Positions 1 to 8,279 of a stretch of DNA of 33,246 nucleotides are shown here, piece after piece. The stretch is from Mycolicibacter arupensis (GTDB taxonomy: Bacteria > Actinomycetota > Actinomycetes > Mycobacteriales > Mycobacteriaceae). Position numbers and translations under genes: made by a program. The DNA is taken from NCBI RefSeq assembly GCF_002086515.1, contig NZ_MVHH01000043.1, forward strand, positions 1 through 33,246. The letters are read 5' to 3'. Within the stretch, counting starts at the first letter, position 1. Each line of letters begins with the position of its first letter. The notes under the pieces were generated by a model. The model was not told the origin of the DNA, did no database searches, and saw only the letters and a list, made by a program, of their open reading frames with translations.

Positions 1-874
1 GTGGGTGGGGTGGGCGGCGGTAGTGACCCGGGAACCATCACCGGGGTGCCCGGTGGCACCCCCGGCGGGGTGGCCCCGGCGCCGCCGTCCGCGCCTTTGC
101 CGTCCGGCGTTGCGGGGGTGTGGCCATTGGCGCCGCCAGTGCCACCGGCACCACCATCGGCTCCCGCTGGGGTACCGCCAGGCGGTGTCTGCCCGGTGCC
201 GCGGTTGGCGGGGCTGGCGGTCCCGGGAGCGCCGCTGCCGGCAGCAGGCTCGCCCTCGGCGTCGAACTTGCGTACCGCGATGTCGGGGTCGTAGCCGTCC
301 TTGACCCGCAGGTTGGTCAGGGCCAGCTTCAGTGTCTTGGAGTAGTCGTTGCGGAAAAACGTCTCGTTGTGCAGGGCTGTCACGGTGTCGGCCTTGGCTG
401 CCTGCCGAACATTTTCGATATCGGCGTCGCGATTCAGGCCCTGGTTCTCCAGGTCGAGGTAGTGGCCGATCAGAACGTCGGCGGTCTGCAGGTTCTCGTT
501 GAGTGACGTGATGTTGCCCCGCGAGGTTCCGCGGGCTTGAGCCAGGGCGGCGGCGATGGTCCCCAGGTCCGCGGCGATCTGGCCGAGCTGCTCGGTGGTG
601 GCGTGCAGGCCGTCTTTGACGCGCTGGACTTCGGCGCCGTTGTTGATGGGTTGCTCGCCGTTTTCGCGGTTGTACTGGGTGAAGTGTTCTTGGGCGGTGC
701 GGAAGGACTGTTCGGCGGAGGTGGCCGAGCCGCTGCGGAGTGGAAGGCCTGGGCCAAGAAGTTGATCTGGGTGGGGCTGCCGGCCTGCAGACTGTCGTCG
801 ATCGCCCATGGATCACCACCGGCCTGCGCGACGAGGTCGTCGACGCTCAGGTGCTGCAGGGTGGGACGACTCAC
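1..874 (-). pseudogene. Mycobacterial 'TPR repeat region-containing' protein, apparent frameshift, 3' end outside window
   Basis: The gene starts at GTG 874-872, which overlaps the TGA of the upstream DUF2563 gene by 4 bp (GTGA). The first 48 codons give a family-typical N-terminus containing SVDDLVAQAGGDPWAIDDSL and ending ...INFLAQAFHSAAA. After about position 731 this frame becomes Pro/Ser/Thr-rich noise and stops at 470. Natural-looking sequence resumes one frame over from about 728 (SATSAAEQSFRTAQEHF ... GLHATTEQLGQIAADLGT ... FFRNDYSKTLKLALTNL) and stays open to base 1. It ends in a Gly/Ala/Pro-rich tail typical of secreted or ESX-associated mycobacterial proteins. One missing base near 726-735 explains this. 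It is either a real inactivating frameshift or a base-calling error. The family is recognised from memory of mycobacterial proteins with the GGDPWAID signature; its biochemical function is unknown. Confidence 0.6.
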
Positions 875-1182
875 TGGTGGGGGCCGGCGACGTCCCGCAA
901 CCGTTGGGCGTTGTGGTTGTCCATCTGGGTGAAGCCGTCGGCGGCGGTGCGCACGTTTTCGGCGATGCCGGTGAGGTTCTGGTGATGGCCCTGCAGGGCG
1001 TCGCGATGACTGTCCTTGGCGCTGCCGAGCGCGGCGTGGAATCCGTGTGCGTCGTCGAAATCGCCGAACATCTTGGCGGTCACACCGGCAACATCGAGGC
1101 GCTGAGCACCGTCGTTGGCATGCCCGCCGGCGTCGTCGGACACGTTTGCTCCGGTACGCAGCACATGGGGGTTGACGCGCAT
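871..1182 (-). CDS. DUF2563 family protein
   Basis: This is a 103-aa small mycobacterial protein with the pattern of the DUF2563 family: an N-terminal LRTGAN motif, a GGHANDGA segment, MFGDF, a central helix and a terminal GFTQMDNHNAQRLRDV stretch. The ATG at 1182-1180 follows a purine-rich GGAAGGTG ribosome site about 7 nt upstream. Its TGA overlaps the start of the next gene by 4 bp, so the two are probably translationally coupled. Size and mostly helical composition resemble WXG100-like secreted partners, but no WXG motif is visible, so ESX association is inference only. Biochemical role is unknown. Confidence 0.75.
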   Translation of the reverse strand: MRVNPHVLRTGANVSDDAGGHANDGAQRLDVAGVTAKMFGDFDDAHGFHAALGSAKDSHRDALQGHHQNLTGIAENVRTAADGFTQMDNHNAQRLRDVAGPHQ

Positions 1183-1292
1183 CGCCGGTCACCTTCCGTC
1201 GGCTTCTGTCCAGGTCAGAGCCTACCGACGTGCGTGGAACCGTCAATTCACCCGCGGCCGCCGGCCTGCTGAGCAGCGCAGACCGGTCGGGG

Positions 1293-2207
1293 TCAGACCA
1301 GGGGTCGACCGGCCCGGATGCGCCGGTCCAGGTCCCACAGGATCAGGTTGAACGGGAAGCCGCGCAAGAACTGCGGCAGCACGCTGTTGACGCCGCGGAT
1401 CGCGCCCATCAACCGGTCGAAACGACGCTGCTGGTCGGGGCCCCACGGCAGCTGCATCTCGTCGCGGAAACGCTGGGGCAGGAAGCCGGTGGTGATCAGC
1501 AGTGCGAGCCGTTCGTTGGCGCGCTGCAGCGGGCCGGGCATCGTCAGGCCTCGCAGCCGGGCCGCCGCGATCGGCTTGAGGTACTCCCGGACCGCGTCAT
1601 CGATGTGCACCTTCTCCAGCTGCTCGTTCCAGTACCGGTCGAAGGCGGCCCGGTCGGCCGGCCACATGTCCTCGGGCACCTGCAACATGGTGGCCATGGC
1701 CTTGCCCTCATTGTGGTAGTGCCGGTCGGCGTGCTCGTCGTCCATCTCGCCCAGGAAGATCCGGTGGACGTCGACGTTGCCCTTGTACAGGCAGGCCCCG
1801 ACCCAGAGCTGCAGGTCACGGTCGAAAGCGTTGTACTTCACCGGGCTGTCGTCGGTGGAACGGACCTGGCGGTGGGCGCTGTTGACGGCCTCGCGGAAGG
1901 CGGCCTTCTGGGTCTCGTTGCCCTGGGTGGAGACCACCAGGTAGGTGAAGGTGGTGCGAGCCCGCTTGATCGGGTGCAGGTCCACCCGGCCGCTTTCGAC
2001 CTTGCTCTCCATCACGCCGTAGCCCACGCCGGGCCGCGCCAGCTGCATGATCACATTGGCCGGTCCGGCCAGCAATGCCACGCCCATCATCATGTTGTCG
2101 TGGCAGTCGACCTGCGGCAGCCAGGACCGCCGCCGTGACACGGGGTGCTTGTTCAGCGAATCGTTGACCGAACGCTCCACCAGGGGAATCGGCTCGCTGA
2201 TTGTCAT
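1293..2207 (-). CDS. MpaB/DUF2236 family protein (putative haem-type oxygenase)
   Basis: This 304-aa protein matches the oxygenase MpaB/DUF2236 family (rubber oxygenase and mycophenolic-acid B relatives). Visible marks are an N-terminal NMMMGVALLAGPANVIMQLARPGVGYGV segment (residues about 39-66), two RTTFTYLVVSTQGNE / AHRQVR blocks, and the DRDLQLWVGACLYKG region that precedes the helical core. The family is thought to bind haem through conserved His residues, but the exact ligand cannot be assigned here. The ATG at 2207-2205 is preceded by AGCGAGGTG. It is divergent from the adjacent TetR gene with 68 bp between starts, suggesting control by that regulator. The substrate is unknown. Confidence 0.8.
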   Translation of the reverse strand: MTISEPIPLVERSVNDSLNKHPVSRRRSWLPQVDCHDNMMMGVALLAGPANVIMQLARPGVGYGVMESKVESGRVDLHPIKRARTTFTYLVVSTQGNETQKAAFREAVNSAHRQVRSTDDSPVKYNAFDRDLQLWVGACLYKGNVDVHRIFLGEMDDEHADRHYHNEGKAMATMLQVPEDMWPADRAAFDRYWNEQLEKVHIDDAVREYLKPIAAARLRGLTMPGPLQRANERLALLITTGFLPQRFRDEMQLPWGPDQQRRFDRLMGAIRGVNSVLPQFLRGFPFNLILWDLDRRIRAGRPLV

Positions 2208-2275
2208 TCCTGCACCTCGCTAATTGTGAGAACGTCGGTTTCCTGATATTGCCCAGCCGCGGGCCCGGTGTCAAG
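2208..2275. promoter_or_regulatory. Divergent promoter region between MpaB-like and TetR genes
   Basis: This 68-bp region separates the two divergent start codons. It is AT-richer than its surroundings and contains a loose dyad, AAT...GAA....TTC...ATT, between about 2221 and 2250. That would suit a TetR-family operator, but the symmetry is weak. Control of both genes by the TetR protein is inferred from the divergent layout. Confidence 0.3.
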
Positions 2276-2911
2276 ATGGTCAACGTGGTTTCCGCCGTAC
2301 CCGAGCGCCCCTACCGAGGGGTGCAGGCAGCCGATCGGCTCGCCGAGCGCCGTGAACGCCTGCTGCAGGCCGGTCTGGATCTACTCGGTGCCCGCGAGTT
2401 GATCGAGCTGACCGTCCGCGGGATCTGCCATCAGGCCGGCGTGGCGTCCCGGTACTTCTATGAGAGCTTCGCCGACAAGGACGAGTTCGTGGCTGCGGTC
2501 TTCGACCGGGTGGTCGGCGACCTGGCGGCCAGCACCCAGGCCGCTATGGCGGCAGTGCCCTACGCCGAGCAGACGCGCGCGGGCATGGCTCATCTGGTGG
2601 CGGCCATCGCCGGCGACGCCCGGGTGGGCCGGATGCTGTTCAGCACGCAGCTGACCAATGCGCTGCTGGTACGCAAGCGCGCCGAGTCCAGTGCACTGTT
2701 CGCGATGTTGTCCGGACGCCATGTGCAGAATGTCCTGCGCGTGCCGGGAAATGACCGGATCAAGGCGGTGGCCCACTTCGTGGTGGGCGGGGTGGCCCAG
2801 ACCATCAGCGCCTGGCTGGCCGGCGACGTGAAACTTGCACCGGACCAGCTGGTGGACCAACTGACCGCGCTGCTGGGCAAACTCGACGATCCGGCGCTGT
2901 TCCGCGGTTAG
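2276..2911 (+). CDS. TetR/AcrR family transcriptional regulator
   Basis: The 211-aa protein has a TetR-type DNA-binding domain in its first 75 residues: ADRLAERRERLLQAGLDLLG as helix 1, then ELTVRGICHQAGVASRYFYE as the helix-turn-helix with the hallmark (Y)FYESFADKDEF transition. The rest is a helical ligand-binding domain with no recognisable specificity. The chosen start is ATG 2276. An in-frame TTG at 2201 lies inside the divergent gene and adds residues before the usual TetR N-terminus, so I rejected it. It is divergent from the MpaB-like gene, whose expression it probably controls. The ligand is unknown. Confidence 0.85.
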   Translation: MVNVVSAVPERPYRGVQAADRLAERRERLLQAGLDLLGARELIELTVRGICHQAGVASRYFYESFADKDEFVAAVFDRVVGDLAASTQAAMAAVPYAEQTRAGMAHLVAAIAGDARVGRMLFSTQLTNALLVRKRAESSALFAMLSGRHVQNVLRVPGNDRIKAVAHFVVGGVAQTISAWLAGDVKLAPDQLVDQLTALLGKLDDPALFRG

Positions 2912-2935
2912 CCCCGGCGCTGCGCTCTACCGGCT

Positions 2936-4108
2936 TCAGCCCGCAAGTTCCCGCGCCATGGAGCTGAAGGCGCGCAACGTGTCCGACATCATCCGCGTGT
3001 CCGCGGCGAAGGACTGACTGGACAGCTTGGCCCCGACCACCGCCGCGTCGCGGTCGATGTAGATCATCTGGCCGCACATGCCTTGGCACAACACCACAGT
3101 GCTGCCCGGGTGGGGAAACCACACCTGATTGCGGTACATCCCGCCGGGCATTCCGGTGTCACCCGGGCTGGCGGCGAACGCCTGACGCGAGTCCGGGCCG
3201 CCCTCGAGGGTGTCGGCGATCCACGCGGCGGGAACCACCTGGCGGCCGGTCAGGGAGACACCGTCGCGCACGAACAGTGATCCGAACCGGATCAGGTCGG
3301 TCAGGCAGGCGCTGATGCCGCCGTCGAAAAAGCCTGTGCCGGAAGCATCGACGCCGATCGTGGCGTCGCAGAGCGCCCCGAGGGGTCCCCACAGCACCTC
3401 CGCCATGAGCTGGGGCATCCGCTGCCCCGCCGCGACTTCGCAGATCCACCCGAGCACATCGGTCTCGCACGACCGATACTCGAAAGGTCCGCCGTGCGCC
3501 GACTTCTGCCGCAACGTGAGCAGGAAGTCATACAGGGTGCCGGGGCTGTCCCCGTTGCCCGTCGCCCACCCCATTGCCGCGTCGAGGGCGTGCACCTCCG
3601 CGGTCGGGTGCAGGTAGTTGTCCGAGAAGGCAATACCCGAGCGCATGTCGAGCAGATGGCGCACCGACGCGCCGGCGTAGCCGCTGTCCGCCAATGCGGG
3701 GACGTATGACGTCACCGGCGCCTCGAGGTCGATGGCCCCGTTCCCGTGCAGCGCACCGACGACGGCGGCCACCATCGACTTGCTCACCGAGAACAACAGA
3801 TGCGGGGTATGCGCCCGCAAGGTGCCGACGTACTCCTCGGCCACCAGCGCCCCGTGGTGGGCGACGGCCCACCCGTCGGTGTCGGTGGCCGCCATGATCG
3901 CGCCCACGGTGGTGCGGGTTCCGTCGGTCGCGGTCACCGGGACGGCGGACAGCTCAGCGCCGGCGGTGGGCAACTGCGCTATCGGCCCGGCCCCTCGCGA
4001 AATCACCGCGGTGGGCACAAAGTCGTGGACATGCTGAAACGACCACCGCGCGTAGGGCGCCTCAAGCCAGTTGTCCAGTGAGATCCCTTCTGGGACTGCG
4101 TCGCTCAC
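2936..4108 (-). CDS. NylB-like serine hydrolase (class C beta-lactamase fold)
   Basis: A 390-aa protein of the class C beta-lactamase / penicillin-binding-protein-like hydrolase fold. The nucleophile motif S-x-x-K is seen in LLFSVSKSMVAAVVGAL, the Tyr motif Y-x-S in FEYRSCETDVLGW, and a late GMCGQMIYIDRDAAVVGAKLSS segment replaces the beta-lactamase KTG strand. This combination resembles 6-aminohexanoate-dimer hydrolase (NylB) and related esterases/amidases more than true beta-lactamases. No signal peptide is visible, so it is probably cytoplasmic. GTG 4108-4106 overlaps the TGA of the upstream ATP-grasp gene (GTGA), so the two are co-translated. Substrate is unknown; an amide made by the neighbour is an attractive guess. 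Confidence 0.8.
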   Translation of the reverse strand: MSDAVPEGISLDNWLEAPYARWSFQHVHDFVPTAVISRGAGPIAQLPTAGAELSAVPVTATDGTRTTVGAIMAATDTDGWAVAHHGALVAEEYVGTLRAHTPHLLFSVSKSMVAAVVGALHGNGAIDLEAPVTSYVPALADSGYAGASVRHLLDMRSGIAFSDNYLHPTAEVHALDAAMGWATGNGDSPGTLYDFLLTLRQKSAHGGPFEYRSCETDVLGWICEVAAGQRMPQLMAEVLWGPLGALCDATIGVDASGTGFFDGGISACLTDLIRFGSLFVRDGVSLTGRQVVPAAWIADTLEGGPDSRQAFAASPGDTGMPGGMYRNQVWFPHPGSTVVLCQGMCGQMIYIDRDAAVVGAKLSSQSFAADTRMMSDTLRAFSSMARELAG

Positions 4109-5637
4109 GCTCGCGCGACGAGCCGGGAAACGATCGGCGCCGCCGGTGTCAGGGGTGTGGAGACAAACTTCGCGCGCATGCCCTTGACCCAGCGCTGGCA
4201 GCGTTCGGTCAGCCGATAATCGGGGGTCTGCAGGTGCCCGCGGGTGATGAGCACGCCCAACTGGGCACCCTCGGAGCGCAAATCCCCGGGTGCGGCCACG
4301 CGCAGGTAGAACGCCTCCGACCCGTCGAGCAGTGTGGTCCAGTCGTTCGCCGACCGCGCGAAGGACACCCGGCCGTCATCGTCGATGCGCCACACCCCGG
4401 TGCGCGGCGTCGCGGTGAAGAGCTCCACATCCGGCGAGGTCTCGTTGATGACCACCTGTCCCCAGACCTCGTCCTCGCCGTAGCCCCGCTCCCAGCGGCG
4501 GTTGATCTCGTCGATGTCGAGTTCGTACTCCACGTCCATGAACTCCAGCAGATGGAACAGGAACAGCGGCATGTCGGCGTAGGCCTCGGTGGTCAGATTC
4601 GTCATCGGGCTGGCCCCCGACAGCCGCGGATTGACCTCGCCCAGGTAGAGCTCGTCGGAGTCCAGGTCGTGCAGCAGATCCACCTCGAAATAGCCGCGGT
4701 AGCCCTGACTGCTCAGGATGTCGCCCAGCTTGCCCACCATCTCTCGCGCCGTATGCGTCTGATCCGGTGGGAGGACTTCGCGCCAGATGTCATTGCCGCA
4801 CCAGGCGCCGCGAACCGGAGTCAGCTCCGAATAGCCGACGAGGCTGGTCATCGCGGGGCCGATCACGGTGCCGTGACGAGTCACCGCACCTTCGATGCAC
4901 ACCTCGACGTTGCGGATGCGCTTCATGACTTTGAATTCCTGCTGTGCGGTCAACTCTGCGGCGTGCTGGTCCCAATCGGCCTGGCCGCGCACGAAGAACG
5001 TCCCGCTGCCGGCGTTTCCGTAGGGGATGGAGATAACGAGGTCATCGCCCAATTCGGCGTCCCGGGCGAGCGCCAGCAGCTCGTCGTAGGAGTCGGCCCG
5101 GCCCATCGTGTGCGGCACGCTCGGCACCCCGGCCGCATCGGCCAGCCGCGTCATGATGGTCTTCGAGCCCAGGCGATTGCGCACCTCCACGGACGGGTGC
5201 ATGACTTCCAGGCCGGCCTGGCGCGCGAGCGACTGCGTTTCTTCTTCCATCATCACGAAGCAGGCCTTGCCGCCGGGGCCGCGGCCCGCGATGAACTCCA
5301 ATGTCTCGGGATCGGACAGCAGGTGGTTGCACACGTCGCCCATGGAATCGAAGTCGAGCCGGTCTCGCCGCCGGGGCACGAACACGCGCGAATGCGTGCC
5401 CTCGAAGGAGTCGAAGTACGTCAGATAGAAGAAGTTGCGTACCCAGCGGTCGATACCCAACAGGTTGAATGGGGTCGGCGAGACGAAATACAGCGGCGTG
5501 GTGTTGGTGTGAAAGAACGCGCGCACGTCAGACAGACCGCGCAGCACGCGACGCGGTGCGGGTGCATCCATGATCAAAGTGTGCGCCTGCGTGACCGCGC
5601 GCGCCGAAGAATTGGCGACCCCGAAAAAATCGGTCAG
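4105..5637 (-). CDS. ATP-grasp domain protein (biotin carboxylase-like ligase)
   Basis: The product is about 510 aa with an N-terminal pre-ATP-grasp region (SDVRAFFHTNTTPLYFVSPT, YLTYFDSFEGTH) and a central ATP-grasp domain. The glycine-rich loop is in VISIPYGNAGSGTFFV and the Mg/ATP-binding strand in YFEVDLLHDLDSDELYLGEVNPRLSGASP. Such proteins form an amide or acyl-phosphate bond with ATP; there is no biotin-carrier domain. The start is uncertain. Family-like sequence (LTDFFGVANSSARAVTQAHT) begins at a CTG, 5637-5635, that overlaps the TGA of the upstream gene in the same 4-bp style as the next junction. Alternatives are GTG 5682, TTG 5577 and ATG 5571. It is coupled to the downstream NylB-like hydrolase. 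The reaction is unknown. Confidence 0.75.
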   Translation of the reverse strand: MTDFFGVANSSARAVTQAHTLIMDAPAPRRVLRGLSDVRAFFHTNTTPLYFVSPTPFNLLGIDRWVRNFFYLTYFDSFEGTHSRVFVPRRRDRLDFDSMGDVCNHLLSDPETLEFIAGRGPGGKACFVMMEEETQSLARQAGLEVMHPSVEVRNRLGSKTIMTRLADAAGVPSVPHTMGRADSYDELLALARDAELGDDLVISIPYGNAGSGTFFVRGQADWDQHAAELTAQQEFKVMKRIRNVEVCIEGAVTRHGTVIGPAMTSLVGYSELTPVRGAWCGNDIWREVLPPDQTHTAREMVGKLGDILSSQGYRGYFEVDLLHDLDSDELYLGEVNPRLSGASPMTNLTTEAYADMPLFLFHLLEFMDVEYELDIDEINRRWERGYGEDEVWGQVVINETSPDVELFTATPRTGVWRIDDDGRVSFARSANDWTTLLDGSEAFYLRVAAPGDLRSEGAQLGVLITRGHLQTPDYRLTERCQRWVKGMRAKFVSTPLTPAAPIVSRLVARA

Positions 5638-6233
5638 CCGCGCGGCTTGCGGTTCTTCCGCCGGATTCCGACGCCGCCCCACAGTGAGAATCCGCGCACC
5701 TTGACCGTGGGTGCGCCCGGGGTGCCCACGCCCTCGACCTGCTGGTCGAAGCCACCCATCACGCCGTAGCCGTGGATGTCGACATTGACCTCCGGCGGCA
5801 GCAGGATGGTCTGCCCACCCATGATGGAGTAGGCGTTGATCTCCACATCCGGTGAGGTGAAGTCGGCGTAGCGCAGGTCGATGACGCCGCCGCCCCACAG
5901 CGAGAAGGTGGTCAGTCGCTTGGGCACGTTCCAGCGGCCCCGCCGCTCGAAGGAACTCATGATCGCCAGCAGCAAGGTGGATGGCGCAGGTTTGCAGTCC
6001 CCGCCGCGATGCGGGCACACCGAGGATCCCGGCAGATCGGCCCGCAGGCCGTCGAGCTCGTCGTAGGTCTGTGCCGCGTAGGCCTTCGCGAGCCTGGCCT
6101 CGTACTCGCTCATCGGGAGCTGCCCGTGAGCTACCGCGTCGCCCAGTAGCTGTGCCAACTGGATCCGGTCGGTGTCCGCGGCGCGCGAAGGGGTGCCTTC
6201 GGTGTCGTCGGCACGCCGGGTTGAGTTCCCCAT
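5634..6233 (-). CDS. DUF1707 and LiaF-like C-terminal domain protein (Rv0966c-like)
   Basis: A 199-aa protein. Residues about 20-70 form a DUF1707 domain (DTDRIQLAQLLGDAVAHGQL...EYEARLAKAYAAQTYDELDGLRADLPG). The C-terminal half is a repeated beta-helix-like region with FSLWGGGVIDLR, AYSIMGGQTILLPP, GYGVMGGFDQQ and GFSLWGGVGIRR, as in LiaF / cell-wall-active-antibiotic response proteins. It fits the M. tuberculosis Rv0966c position and type. A TATTCT hexamer at 6249-6244 lies 10 nt before the ATG, implying a very short leader. It is followed directly by the ATP-grasp and hydrolase genes, so the three may form one operon. Role in envelope-stress sensing is inferred from the family. Confidence 0.8.
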   Translation of the reverse strand: MGNSTRRADDTEGTPSRAADTDRIQLAQLLGDAVAHGQLPMSEYEARLAKAYAAQTYDELDGLRADLPGSSVCPHRGGDCKPAPSTLLLAIMSSFERRGRWNVPKRLTTFSLWGGGVIDLRYADFTSPDVEINAYSIMGGQTILLPPEVNVDIHGYGVMGGFDQQVEGVGTPGAPTVKVRGFSLWGGVGIRRKNRKPRG

Positions 6234-6292
6234 TTGGGGATACAGAATACGACGAACCGCGCGACGCGCAACCCGGGTGGGGAAACTACGTC

Positions 6293-7090
6293 CTACTCGG
6301 CCCAGCTGGGACGGCGCTTCTGCAGGAAAGCCAGCATTCCCTCGCGGGCCTCGTCGGAGACGAACATTCGTGCCGAGGCCACGCTGAGCGGCTCCGCATC
6401 CCGCTCAAACCCGGCCAGCACCGCCGCGGTGGTCAGCGCCTTGGACGCCGCCAGACCCTGCGGCGACCCGAGCCGGATGTCACCGACCAGGCCGGCAACC
6501 GCGGTTTCGACGTCCGCTGTGTTCTCAACGGCCAGCGTGATCAGCCCGATCGCCGCGGCCTCGGCTGCGCCGAACTTCTCACCGGTCAGGTAGTAGCGTG
6601 CCGCGGCCCTCGGGGACAGCTTGGGCAGCAGGGTCAGCGAGATGATCGCCGGTGCCACTCCGATCCGGGCCTCGGTCAGGGCGAAGGTGCTGGCCGGGCC
6701 GGCGACCGCGAGGTCGCAGGCGCCGACCAGTCCCATGCCGCCGGCCCGCACGTGGCCGTTCACGGCCGCGATCACCGGTCGCGGTGACTCGACGATCGCA
6801 CGCAGCAGGGCCGCCAGCTCGCGGGCCCGGTCGGCGGCCAAGTCGCCGGGTGAACCTCCGGGTTCGCCGGTGGCCTCACTCAGGTCCGCGCCGGCGCAGA
6901 AGGTGTTGCCGGTGTGGCTCAGCACCACCACCCGCACGTTCGGGTCGGCCGCCGCGTCGCGCAGGCCGGCGTGCAGCTGGGCGACCAGCTTCGCCGACAG
7001 GGCGTTGCGGTTGTGCGGCGAGTCCAGCGTGAGCCGGGCCGAGCCGTCGCCGGTGTGTTCCGGCCCGGTGTAGGTGACCAGCGTTTCCAT
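6293..7090 (-). CDS. echA7: Enoyl-CoA hydratase/isomerase family protein
   Basis: This 265-aa crotonase-fold protein hydrates or isomerises an enoyl-CoA. The crotonase features are visible: FCAGADLSE (CoA/oxyanion loop), AAVNGHVRAGGMGLVGACDLAVAG (oxyanion glycine and active-site region) and ALTEARIGVAPAIISLTLLPKLSP. The usual catalytic Glu of ECH-1 is not obvious in the VRAGGMGL segment, so the exact chemistry is unclear. The ATG follows a GAGGTC ribosome site. It lies 10 bp after the stop of the FadE10-like gene as the last gene of the acyl-CoA operon. The symbol is by synteny with Rv0971c. In the Atu pathway the corresponding step is hydration of the carboxylated intermediate. Confidence 0.85.
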   Translation of the reverse strand: METLVTYTGPEHTGDGSARLTLDSPHNRNALSAKLVAQLHAGLRDAAADPNVRVVVLSHTGNTFCAGADLSEATGEPGGSPGDLAADRARELAALLRAIVESPRPVIAAVNGHVRAGGMGLVGACDLAVAGPASTFALTEARIGVAPAIISLTLLPKLSPRAAARYYLTGEKFGAAEAAAIGLITLAVENTADVETAVAGLVGDIRLGSPQGLAASKALTTAAVLAGFERDAEPLSVASARMFVSDEAREGMLAFLQKRRPSWAE

Positions 7091-7100
7091 CAGTACGACC

Positions 7101-8279
7101 TCAGTAGCTTCGGGGCAGGCCCAGCGACGTCTGCGCGACGAAGTTGAGGATCATCTCGCGGCTCACCGGTGCGATCCGCGCCAGCCGGGACGCGGTGACC
7201 GCCGCGGCGATGCCGTACTCCTTGGTCAGGCCGTTGCCGCCGAGGGACTGCACCGCCTGATCGACCGCCCGGGTCGAGGCCTCGCCGGCGGCGTACTTGG
7301 CCATGTTGGCCGCCTCGGCAGCGCCGAAGTCATCGCCGGTGTCGTACAGGGTCGCGGCCTTCTGCATCATCAGCTTGGCCAACTGGATCTCGATGTGGTT
7401 CTGGGCCAGTGGATGTGACAGGCCCTGGTGCGCGCCGATCGGGGTCTTCCACACCTGGCGGGTGGTGACGTAATCCACCGCCTTGCCGATCGCGAAGCGG
7501 CCCATGCCGACCGCGCTGGCCGCGCCCATGATGCGCTCGGGGTTCAGCCCGGCGAACAGCTGCGCGATCGCGGCGTCCTCGGAACCCACCAGCGCGTCGG
7601 CCGGTAGCCGAACATCGTCGAGGAACACCTGGAACTGGCGCTCCGGGCTGATGATCTCCATCTCGATCGGGGTGTAGCTCAGCCCGGGGGCGTCGGTGGG
7701 CACCACGAACAGCGCGGGCCGCAGGTTGCCGGTCTTGGCGTCCTCACTGCGGCCCACCACCAGCACCGCCTGCGCCTGGTCGACACCGGAGATGTAGGTC
7801 TTCTGGCCCTTGAGGATCCAGTCGGAGCCGTCGCGGCGGGCGGTGGTGGTGATCTTGTGCGAGTTCGATCCGGCGTCGGGCTCGGTGATGGCGAACGCCA
7901 TGGTCAGTGAGCCGTCGGCGATGCCGGGGATCCAGCGCTGCTTCTGCTCGTCGGTACCGAACTTGGAGATGATGGTGCCGTTGATGGCGGGCGAGACGAC
8001 CATCATCAGCAGGGCGCAGCCGTTGGCCGACATCTCCTCCATCACCAGCGACAGCTCGTACATGCCGGCGCCGCCGCCGCCGTACTCCTCGGGCAGGTTC
8101 ACCCCGATGAAGCCGAGCTTGCCCGCCTCGCTCCACAGTTCGTCGGTGTGCTCGCCGGCGCGAGCCTTCTCCAGGTAGTAGTCCTGGCCGTAATTCTTGG
8201 CCATCGCCGCGACGGCCTCGCGCAGCGCGCGACGTTCGTCGTTCTCGATGAAGCTGGTGTCGATCGTGGAATCGGTCAC
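7101..8279 (-). CDS. fadE10: Acyl-CoA dehydrogenase
   Basis: The 392-aa protein is a full-length acyl-CoA dehydrogenase: an N-terminal helical domain (LREAVAAMAKNYGQ...), the GFIGVNLPEEYGGGGAG loop, the beta-domain FAD-contact motif AFAITEPDAGSNSHKITTTA, and a C-terminal domain with QSLGGNGLTKEYGIAAAVTASRLARIAPVSREMI. It oxidises an acyl-CoA to the 2-enoyl-CoA with FAD. GTG 8279-8277 overlaps the TGA of the carboxylase alpha gene (GTGA). The symbol is by synteny with Rv0972c. Substrate chain or branching cannot be read from sequence; operon context points to a branched or terpenoid acyl-CoA. Confidence 0.88.
   Translation of the reverse strand: MTDSTIDTSFIENDERRALREAVAAMAKNYGQDYYLEKARAGEHTDELWSEAGKLGFIGVNLPEEYGGGGAGMYELSLVMEEMSANGCALLMMVVSPAINGTIISKFGTDEQKQRWIPGIADGSLTMAFAITEPDAGSNSHKITTTARRDGSDWILKGQKTYISGVDQAQAVLVVGRSEDAKTGNLRPALFVVPTDAPGLSYTPIEMEIISPERQFQVFLDDVRLPADALVGSEDAAIAQLFAGLNPERIMGAASAVGMGRFAIGKAVDYVTTRQVWKTPIGAHQGLSHPLAQNHIEIQLAKLMMQKAATLYDTGDDFGAAEAANMAKYAAGEASTRAVDQAVQSLGGNGLTKEYGIAAAVTASRLARIAPVSREMILNFVAQTSLGLPRSY

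Noticed and set aside
470..1246. Single 258-codon minus-strand gene
   Set aside because: Its first part is the shadow of the DUF2563 gene and its last part is the wrong frame after the frameshift; only the middle 48 codons are real.
4078..5769. Long plus-strand open frame (563 codons) opposite the ATP-grasp gene
   Set aside because: It is antisense to a recognised protein family and reads as His/Arg/Gly-rich low-quality sequence; high GC keeps antisense frames open.
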